Assembly (NCBI GenBank): GCA_900642245.1
Contig: CAAAJI010000001.1
Span: 3,722 to 67,721 of the forward strand
Length of the DNA stretch: 64,000 nucleotides
Direction: 5' to 3'
Origin: Fragilaria radians
Taxonomy: Eukaryota > Bacillariophyta > Fragilariophyceae > Fragilariales > Fragilariaceae
In this document: piece after piece, positions 55,908-64,000 of the stretch
Numbering within the stretch: position 1 is the stretch's first letter
Layout: each line of letters begins with the position of its first letter
Made by a program: the position numbers and the translations under genes
The notes under the pieces: generated by a model
Database searches by the model: none
Told to the model about the DNA's origin: nothing
The model's input: the letters and a program-made list of their open reading frames with translations, nothing else

Positions 55908-57017
55908 TCAATTGCACACCTCATCTATTTCATCCTCCGTAACATTTGTCATTTCCATTTGTACGTTCGGATACTTTCCAAACAGGCATGATGTTGGATT
56001 AAAGTTGAAGGCTTGTAGCACGTTTAACGTCAAATAGTCATTGATAGAAACTTCAACTGAATGCATAAATGAGTTGAAGTAATTGAATATGCTTTCGTAA
56101 GTGTGGTACATCGATATATCGCCTCTCAAATATTGATCTAAGGCAAAACTGAAGAGTTCACTTGACACATTGCCCCAAAATAATGGATTGTTAAAATCCG
56201 AGTCAACTGGAACCTCTAATGAATCTGAAAAAGCCTTTGACAATTGCGGACTAGGTTCAACGCTTCCAGGAGCAAAGAATGTCAGCATTTGGCGGTAACC
56301 AAATTTGCCATCTGATGAAATCAACAAATTTCCAGTGGTTGAATTTCCCAAAAATACTTGTGCATTTCCAACGCCATTCGAGCAACACCATCCATCGCCT
56401 GATACATCTCTCAATTCAAGTAAATACTGCCTTCCAGGAATTAAATTTAAATTAATGTCATATGGAGTATTTTGGTTAGCAAACGCGTATTGGGCTAGAA
56501 TGACATCACCCAATGCTGAGGATAGTGTAAATCCCATTTCGTGTGGGTAGTTATCCGTCATTATTCTTAGCAAGAAGGTAGAAGTTGAAATAGATTCAAC
56601 CTCGGTTAGTGTTCTCGAATCTCGGTTATCTGCCTTGCAGAGTTTGCATGTATTTGCTAACGCAAATCTGAAACCGATTTGGGCCATTCTCCGATTCCTG
56701 ATACTGCCACTGCCACTGCTTTCAACTGAATTATCCAAACAAATAGGCCGGATCGGCTCAAAGGATGTCGGTCCGAAAGTAGAGCTGTAAGCAGTGAATT
56801 GATCTATGCGACTTTGCAAAAAGCTCCCCAACCTCATTAGTTCCTCGTCGGAGCAATCAGCAGCCTCTGAGGTTTCTATTGCAATTCTTGATTTCATGAA
56901 AACCTCGATTGGGCCGTCGCAGTTAAGAAGTTTTCGCCGTCTGTTGATATCATTTTGAGAGGAAATTGATATGATGGCATTGATTGAGATAAGGGAACGA
57001 AAGAATGAAAACTTCAT
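55908..57017 (-). CDS. Secreted protein with TDNYPxE/GDGWCC domain
   Basis: The start at 57017 (MKFSFFRSLISINAIISISS) gives a signal peptide; the longer frame from 57170 would bury it. The product has 369 residues. After a dibasic NRRRK come an acidic helical block with ADCSDEELMRLGSFLQSRID and CLDNS, then a beta domain: LLRIMTDNYPHEMGFTLSSA, PGRQYLLELRDVSGDGWCCS, NGVGNAQVFLGN. This TDxYPxE ... DxxGDGxCCxxGxG pattern is frequent in secreted diatom proteins as I recall, with the acidic GDG turn as a possible calcium site. The C-terminal ~130 residues are helical and aromatic-rich (SIFNYFNSFMHSVEVS) with Cys near the end. Function unknown; extracellular or cell-wall associated by inference. Confidence 0.7.
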   Translation of the reverse strand: MKFSFFRSLISINAIISISSQNDINRRRKLLNCDGPIEVFMKSRIAIETSEAADCSDEELMRLGSFLQSRIDQFTAYSSTFGPTSFEPIRPICLDNSVESSGSGSIRNRRMAQIGFRFALANTCKLCKADNRDSRTLTEVESISTSTFLLRIMTDNYPHEMGFTLSSALGDVILAQYAFANQNTPYDINLNLIPGRQYLLELRDVSGDGWCCSNGVGNAQVFLGNSTTGNLLISSDGKFGYRQMLTFFAPGSVEPSPQLSKAFSDSLEVPVDSDFNNPLFWGNVSSELFSFALDQYLRGDISMYHTYESIFNYFNSFMHSVEVSINDYLTLNVLQAFNFNPTSCLFGKYPNVQMEMTNVTEDEIDEVCN

Positions 57018-59553
57018 AGCTGGCCTAATTTGAGGAAAAGGAAACGTAAGAATGTAAACTTCATGGGTGTTGAGGCGAAAACCCTTGAGTTTATTCACGA
57101 ATCGACAGACCACTTTTCTTACCATATTGGAGATCAAACTTCTAATGACTTCAGACGCTATATTCACCATAATATATGCCTTGGAACATCTATAAACGCC
57201 ATGAGTCCGGGAATGAAAACACCTGTAATGATTTTCTATTGTTGTAAATGTCCTAAATATATTGACTTACGGGAAAATTTAATGTCCTATCGTTATTGAG
57301 AAGAACGCCATCCTTTCTTAGATGTTTTGTTTTATGGCACACCGCAGAAACCAGTTGTTATCTATTTTTGCTTGTTACAAATTTCATATAGCTAGAATAT
57401 ATAAGCTCCTTCGTTGAGGAATTCCCGGAATCTCAGTCAGATTCAATGAGAAGTGCTGAGGTGAGCCGTTACAAAAGTGCCCATTGGGGAGTCAAGAAAG
57501 CAATGAGTAATAAAGTTTACACACTATGCTTTTACGCATTTAAAAGGATGATAAAATCGTAAACATTTTTATCTAGCACATAAAAAAGTGTGAAACTTAC
57601 ATCCTGGTTTTGACAATGTGAGACTGACGAAGGATGAGAAAACATGTGATAGAATGAAAAATACTGTACAGGTACTGTAGAGCTTAAATTGGACTGTTTA
57701 TACATTTGTTGAAACTATCTAACTTAAATCAAACAAATTCAGCACATTATAAATTGAAACACCCTGGCTTAAGAACCAGAGACAAAACGGGAATAAACAG
57801 GATTGACTCAATTTGCTTGGATTGGTTCAACAATAAAAGGTTTGGAATGAAGCCTATAGAGAGTATATCACTTATTCTCAAACTAGTCTAAACCTTCAAA
57901 TGGAATGGTCGATAAACTTGTTCATGACTGCTCATCCCAAAAAAGAGGGTATCCAGAACCTTTAGTTTAAACATGGTGCAGAATCTTCTTCACTTTAATT
58001 GAAATTTTTTGTTTGACTTAATTGGCCATTTCTAATTTCAGAATATCACCGCTTATAGGCGACCTTATTGTCGCTTAATCATTAAGATGTCCTACCTTCA
58101 CATTATATAAATTAAGGGATATTGTCTAAATTTTTTCACCATTTCATCTTTTCCTGTCAGCAAAGGCACAACAATTCCTGGTGCTGAGTAGCCCAGGGCT
58201 ATTCCCGAATGATTATGCATTTTGCAAACAAAATGCTCTAATAATAAGAGTTATAGACCATTCGACAAAATCTGTGGCGCTAAACAGCCATCCTCTTGTA
58301 TCCCATTTTTGCATTTATGTGAGTGATGAGATATAGCATGAGGTGAAGACTAGATGAAAAACGCAGTTCTTGGGCTCAGCAAAGTGTTTCAAATCAAAGC
58401 CTTGAAGACAATTATCTGAACTTCCAGCTGCGCCATCAATGATCTTGCAGTGCTGATGGCATGTTGGCCATAACCGTTCCAAGCCAACGCACATCTCTTC
58501 CTATTGTCACAGCCTTCTAATCTTACACAATATATATGCATTTGTGTGCTTGTCATCCTTAAATAATAGAATCAAAATCGACCTGAGCTTTTAGATTTCG
58601 ATCCCCTTGTGCCAAAGATTCAAAGATCCTTGGTAACCTTAGCTTTATTTCTATAAATTTGTCGCGGTCACTTTCCTGTGGATCTTGACGTGGTATTGCA
58701 AAGCTTTGTAACTCCACATGCAAATGCTGCTCATATTTAATTCCTCAGCTCCTTATCAGCCCTAGAATACTTTGAAATTGATTGAGGAATGTCTTTTAAC
58801 TTGATCAATTTTATTCCGGTAAATTTGGACATGATGAAGTCAAATTAGACAAACACATCTTTCCTTTTTAGTTTATTCTTAAGAGAAATGTTCCCGACTT
58901 AAGCGTGGTCTTATTTCTAGTGTACGATACAGTAGAACTTTGGTTAAGTAGGCAAATTGAATGAGCCTAAAAATACGTACTCAAAAAGATACTTAGACAA
59001 TGGTTCAATTATAATTTTTTTCCAGCAATTAGACAAAGGACGAATCGTCCCGTGTTTTTGTTGTTGAATTTTGCTCTAGGTCATAGCAGTGAGTTTAAAC
59101 GTCAAAATATGACAGTTTTCAACCATAAGTCACCTCATGAAAACAACCCATGGAAATGGCCTTTATCCGAGAAACGATAAAAGTAAATGACTTTACACGA
59201 CAATCTTTTTCGTCAACAGCGTAAAGCATAATAAAAGAATGGTAACTTCTCAATTGTTGTAATAATTGTGTTATAATGTGAAATGATACAACGAAATCAA
59301 AGTACAACGGCATTTTTTGTTTATCAAAAGCATAAACCCTAATGAAATTGAGCAAAAATTGAACTCTCACAATGCCGAGGAACTTCATTAAGGACCATGA
59401 TATGTATGTTGCCCAGCCCTATATTTTTTCTATGGCAGTACTTGGAGTACCAGTATTGTACTAATGCGTATGATTGATTGTGAGGTTTCCTAGGGAGTTT
59501 GAACAACAGCAAACATCCCCTTCCACCGTTCTACCGATATATAAAGCTATAAG
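57018..59553. other. Spacer, no gene recognised
   Basis: AT-rich with short frames only (57030-57299, 57706-57891, 59119-59388). TATATAAA lies at about 59538-59545, immediately before the Tim9 start, and may belong to its promoter or leader. Confidence 0.4.
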
Positions 59554-60007
59554 ATGGAAGGCGTCAGTCAGCTGCCTGCATACCAGCAGCAAGAGTTCTT
59601 GAAAAAACTAGAGCAGATGCAGATGAAGGATTCATTAAAGTAAGACTCATATGTGTTCCATTGCTAATGATCAGAGTAGTAGACTGCTGCATCGTTTGAT
59701 GTCATTCTATTTTTCAATCATATATTTCCCTTTCTCACATTTCTCGTAATCGTATCCTTTCGCATGGGTCAATGATAAATCTATATCTTTTACTACTAGT
59801 ATGTATAACAACCTGGTTGAAAAATGCTTCGATCAGTGTATCTTTTCATTTCGAAGCAAAACATTGGATCGAACGGAGGCCACCTGTGTCGAGAATTGTG
59901 CTGCACGTTACGTCAAAATGACTCAACGAGTTGGATTGCGATTTGCTGAACATCAAGCACTCCAGCAAAAGAAAATCGCTGATGCGGCGACAGCGAGTGG
60001 AAGTTAG
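59554..60007 (+). CDS. TIM9: Mitochondrial import chaperone Tim9
   Basis: Two exons: 59554-59639 and 59800-60007, intron 160 bp with GTAAGA donor and CTACTAG acceptor; the split codon is Asn. The product has 97 residues. The first exon encodes the helical N-terminus (MEGVSQLPAYQQQEFLKKLE). The second has the twin CX3C signature CFDQC ... CVENC with 16 residues between, and YVKMTQRVGLRFAEH, which matches the Tim9-type ending (KMTQRxxxRFxE) better than Tim8, Tim10 or Tim13. Tim9 pairs with Tim10 in the intermembrane space to escort hydrophobic precursors to TIM22 and SAM. Length and motif spacing are normal. Confidence 0.92.
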
Positions 60008-60283
60008 ATTACTAAATTCATTGTCATTAGTTCCTTTTGAATTAATAACATGTTCATATGCAAACGTTGGGTGTAATGACGTTATAACCCTACGTGATCC
60101 CGATACTCTTTACTCTAAGCATAATTACTAAAAATGACGATTGAATTATAAATTTATGCAATTAGATTCTCCAATGTGGGTGCAAATAAAAGATTAACTT
60201 TTCCGAAAGATTCACCCTCCAGATGAGAAATAATACTATGTAGGTTCTTCACAGCTAAGTCGTTGTATCTATTCCTTGATGTC

Positions 60284-60988
60284 TCAGACTACATTGGTTC
60301 GAGGAGAAGATGCCATTTCTACCGAACCATTATCTCCTGGTAGGGCCTGATCAGCAAAATTGGAGAAAAGGTCCATACGACGGGCAACGCTTCCACGCAA
60401 ATGATGGTTGCCCGCTTTTTCACGACGCTGACCAAGAATACCAGCAACCATTGCTGTTGTGGCTGCCATGGCTGCAAGAACTAGAGGCCAGTAACTTACT
60501 GCTGATCTTGTTCCTATGCCCACTGTGCTGGTGCTGCTAGAAGTCTCCACCGAAGATTCAAATGATTCTTCCTCAAGAGTTGAATTTGTGGCGCAACCGA
60601 GACTTGGACAAATGCGCTCCCATTCGTGATGTGGTGGTCCAATGGGAGGTTGTGGCTTGCAACAGTCAACGGGATGATGAATTGCAACTTAAATTTTAAA
60701 TTAAACAAGCAACGGAAAATTTAATCAACAACCCACGAAAGGAGCATTAGGTCAGAATAAGTCGAACATGAAAAAGAAATACTCTACACCCAAATAGATA
60801 CGATCAAACTTACGTGCCATAAGCCAGGATAAAACTCCAAAAAGGTGTCGACGCTGTGTAGGAAATTCAGCATTGTCTTCTGAAATTACTGCATGACCAC
60901 CTCGTCTAAGAGTAGAGGAGACTTCTTGACTATTGCAAGCCGCTAGGAATAGGGAGGAAAGAAGGAATAATAAAACGTTACGCACCAT
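60284..60988 (-). CDS. Unknown secretory-pathway membrane protein, two exons
   Basis: Two minus-strand exons, 60814-60988 and 60284-60687, join across a 126-bp intron (GTAAGT donor, TTTAAG acceptor, phase 1) into 192 residues. The N-terminus MVRNVLLFLLSSLFLAAC is a good signal peptide. Exon 2 then reads AIHHPVDCCKPQPPIGPPHH and EWERICPSLGCATNSTLEEE, a Cys/Pro/His-rich lumenal part with one sequon, a Ser/Thr stalk, a membrane span (WPLVLAAMAATTAMVAGILG) followed by RRE, and a ~45-residue cytosolic tail. This predicts a single-pass type I protein. The frame is supported because only this splice links signal peptide and membrane span. Not recognised; partly antisense frames here are spurious. 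Confidence 0.72.
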
Positions 60989-63558
60989 CGTCTCGAATTT
61001 ATGTGAATATTTCGATGTTATTTTCACAGCTACCTGCCTCCACTTTTTTCGTACTTCACAAATCAACCTTCCAACAAAAATAGATCTGAGTCTTCTAAAT
61101 GAAAGCGTTCCTTGGACTTCGACTCACACGATAAAAACAATATCAATTCCTCATGATTGTACAATATTTAAATGGAAAATAAAGATTACAGAGTATATAT
61201 CTTTTAATTCTTACAACGGAAATTTAGTCCGGCATAAAGAAGTGAATCTCTGAACGTAATATTCGAGACGAGGAACTCGAAATAAACAAGACTTCGACGA
61301 AAATATGGCAAGAGTCCTGCGCGGGAATAATACGTTCAAAGTAAATGTTAGCATATTTTAAAATAGGAAGGAATTGACGATCTAATTATTCATTGGAAAT
61401 GAATAAATGTCATATATGTTCAATCTGATTGTGCAGGCAGATACTATATTTTGTATATACTGTAAGTCATTTCATCTCAGTCCTGACCAAATTGATGAAT
61501 TAGTTGTTGAAAGTTAATTATTTGATGCGAGTTTTCTGGCACAATATGCATATTCCATCAGACAATTTGTAATGCTGGCTATAGTTTTTGCTTGCCTTGT
61601 GTGGTAACTTTTCTCAAAGCATTTTGCACCAAGACAGTCAAGATCAAGGGGGGAATTGTCGTCAACCATTTCTTTCATATTCTTTTTAATATGTTCACAA
61701 AACGTAACAAGGTATTGTCAATTTCAATCATGATATATAATTGATAATAACCAGGACCCTTATCCCTATGCGAGTGCACAAAGGTGTCAACTGACTCGTT
61801 AACGTGAGAATCCTAGGCATTACATTTACTAAAACAGTATACGACGATAGTAATGAAAAAAGATAATCATATTTTGAGGAGATTATTGATTTAGGCTTGA
61901 TATTATCGTAAAATCCAACTGGAATCTCCTCTTTTAGACCAAGCCTTCTACGCATTCAAGTTCAGCACTCTATGACAGCATATCTCATTCAAAATGAAGA
62001 TTTAGACGCTTACTGATTACTGTCTTGCTGTACTTGAAATACACGGATTGGGAATGATCAAGGAAGACATATCTGCAACGAGTGTCTTTTCGTTATTAAA
62101 GCCTTCAGAAATCGGACAACCATTCGAGGGCAAAGTTGATTGTTCTACTTTAAGGACTCAAAAATATCATTCAGGAAGTAACAACATTGACTAGGTAAGC
62201 CTAAAGTGCCTGAAAGTATGGGTCGCATACATGAATGAGAATAATGAGTATTTTGAGTTTGATTCTATTTATCCGTGTGAAATTTTATATGCTCACAACT
62301 AAGAGATGGCAATTAAAGAAGAATTGACAACTGAAAAAGTAGATTGGGTCCTAAATGAATCCAATAAGTTTTCAGTTTTAATATCTTTGGAATCGAGAGC
62401 ATCTGCAAATTAATTTTAGTGCGTGCTCAATGTTGATCAATGTTGAGAGGACTCAATGAGGAATGTTTACCGTATTAGCACTATTTTACGTTTGAGTCTT
62501 GCGTTCACATGGTAAACTGGTCTTGGAAGGTATTGCATGTTACAAGCAATAATTAATCAAAACGGAAATTAGCTAAGGAAATATTACCTCATAATACTAC
62601 ACATAAGTGTTGGGGCAATCCAATGTACAGTCCAATGCTATTTTCCATAATGGATGCTTAACTACTTAGATTTCCTGATATTTTTGTACTAATTGTTTTG
62701 TACTTCTCCAATACCAGTAGCATCTTATAAGATATTGATCGTCTGAGTATTGGTCACGGCGTTATAACTCTTAAGAATACGTTGTTTTCTCTTTCATTCT
62801 GATGCGCATGCCGTTTCCTCCAAGGTTATTCAAAACCTTGGGTTTCAATTTAAATGGATTAATCCAAGAGACTCTAAGTCAGGTGATCTGCGTAAAATTA
62901 CTTACAACGTTTTGCAATCAGTCAACGATGGTATTTGCTTTGGATTGTAACTTCTTGTTATAAAGGCTTTATGCCATAACTGTCGCATTTTGTATAGCTC
63001 AACTTTGAACTTGCTACAATTGTCAAAGGCAATAAGTTGAGAAAAAGGATATTACAACAACAGGGTACAATGAAATACATCTGGGATGGCATTCGCAAAA
63101 TTAATTGTGACTTTGACGATTTCAAACTCGCTTGTGGCTGAATTTATCATAGTGTTTGTAAACAGAGGGATGGAGATAGCCTTTGAATGATTCGCCAGCT
63201 TCACACATGTAACAACCCAGGTGTAAGATCCTGCTTCTTTAGGAGGCATCATAGCATGCCCTATTTCTTGCGCTCCTTTTGTCCATCGACATACTTCATA
63301 AGTGGAGTATACACGTTCAGCACCTTTCGTAAGTCAAGTCCACATGACATTGTGCAATTCCGCCCTGGAAATCATTTAATACTTGGAAATTAATGTTCAT
63401 AGTGCTTAATGAGCAATGCACTTTGCTATGTTACCTGTTGGTAATTTCTGCAGCCAGAGGATGATTATATACATCCGTGTATTACTTACTCAAATCTGGA
63501 TATGCTGGAGTTCCAAATTCAAATATCTTTCTTGGCTTTTTCAAAGCCTATTGATGCT
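60989..63558. other. Spacer, no gene recognised
   Basis: AT-rich, with short frames only. A minus frame at 63052-63252 (SYTWVVTCVKLANHSKAISI, VTINFANAIPDVFHC) has a more protein-like composition and could be a downstream exon or relic of the sequence at the right edge. Confidence 0.35.
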
Positions 63559-64000
63559 TTAACAACCTTTGAAGTTTGACCTTATTTGAGGTGCATTTAT
63601 TTTCTGGACTAAAAGCTCAGATCTGCGAAAAAATGTTGTAATCGTAAACATGTATAGTTCTTTTCCGGTTTTCAGTCTTAGCGTTGAAGATAACCTAAAT
63701 CTGTTTGTGCAGTTTTGTTCAACCTTTTCTGGTAACCCACACAGGCACTCTTGTTGTTCTGTAAAGGGCTTGGATTTTGAAACATTGACTTTCATCCAGA
63801 AGCTGCGGGCCTTACTAGTCTCGTCTATTTTCAGGTAGGTTGTCATTGACACTTTCGCTCACTGGAAGTAATAATTCATATAGATTAGTTTATCATTGTC
63901 CATTAGTTGGAAAATTTCTGATATGGCTGTTGGAACTTCATTTACTGTAAACTTAATCGCTTTGGATTCGTGCTTTTGCTTGTACTTTTCCGATGAAAAA
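63559..64000 (-). pseudogene. Open frame broken by one TGA at window edge, unknown
   Basis: From the right edge a minus-strand frame stays open to 63559 except for TGA at 63859-63861. It reads KYKQKHESKAIKFTVNEVPT and ISEIFQLMDNDKLIYMNYYF before the stop, and MTTYLKIDETSKARSFWMKV, CLCGLPEKVEQNC and LSSTLRLKTGKELYMF after it. A TACTTCCAG directly before the TGA could be an acceptor, so the stop may lie at an exon edge rather than inside coding sequence. The gene would begin outside the window. Family unknown; it may also be a repeat relic. Confidence 0.3.

Noticed and set aside
62515..62560. TGGTCTTGGAAGGTATT shared with the inverted LTR near 50404
   Set aside because: A 17-base match with no extended similarity on either side; too short to call another LTR copy.
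1..64000. CRISPR array, prophage or bacterial operon
   Set aside because: No regularly spaced repeats, ribosome binding sites or tightly packed operons; spliced eukaryotic genes throughout.

Overview
The window looks like AT-rich nuclear DNA of a photosynthetic stramenopile, most likely a diatom. Evidence: eukaryotic genes (NMD3, Tim9, Nopp140/SRP40, IPK1) with few short GT-AG introns; a thylakoid-lumen pentapeptide protein whose presequence has a signal peptide, a cleavage site followed by Phe, and a second thylakoid-transfer segment, as expected for a secondary red plastid; and many degraded LTR retroelements. The genus cannot be told from the sequence.

Layout. 1-0.1 kb: LTR piece. 1.2-8.5 kb: a two-domain GT61-like membrane glycosyltransferase (one intron), a Ser/Asp-rich unknown protein (+) and a 704-residue unknown protein (-). 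10.8-19.7 kb: three dispersed members of an unrecognised small-protein family surround NMD3; a 535-bp hAT-like MITE lies just upstream of the second member. 20.0-27.0 kb: a decayed Ty1/copia element (-) whose 5' LTR was split by a 2.4-kb Pogo-type transposon; that transposon carries a broken transposase and a convergent second ORF. 27.9-29.4 kb: IPK1. 29.9-33.0 kb: LTR, gag relic and a trypsin pseudogene. 35.1-44.9 kb: intact secreted trypsin, SRP40/Nopp140, a coiled-coil protein and a secreted beta-propeller protein. 45.2 kb: copia RNase H scrap. 46.1-49.4 kb: a STAND-type ATPase without visible effector domain. 50.4-51.8 kb: two LTRs head to head around a 21-bp palindrome, followed by a Ty3/gypsy relic. 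52.1-61.0 kb: lumenal pentapeptide protein, ankyrin protein with a myristoylation-type start, a secreted protein with a GDGWCC motif, Tim9 and a newly assembled two-exon membrane protein. 61-63.5 kb: no gene recognised. The right edge holds an open frame broken by one stop.

The genes do not form one pathway. They are unrelated single-copy cell functions (ribosome export, nucleolar chaperoning, inositol phosphate synthesis, mitochondrial import, thylakoid lumen) separated by transposon-rich spacers. The most novel signals are the three-member small-protein family, the internally duplicated glycosyltransferase, the Pogo element with its second ORF, and the head-to-head LTR palindrome. All calls come from reading the sequence; no database search was possible.
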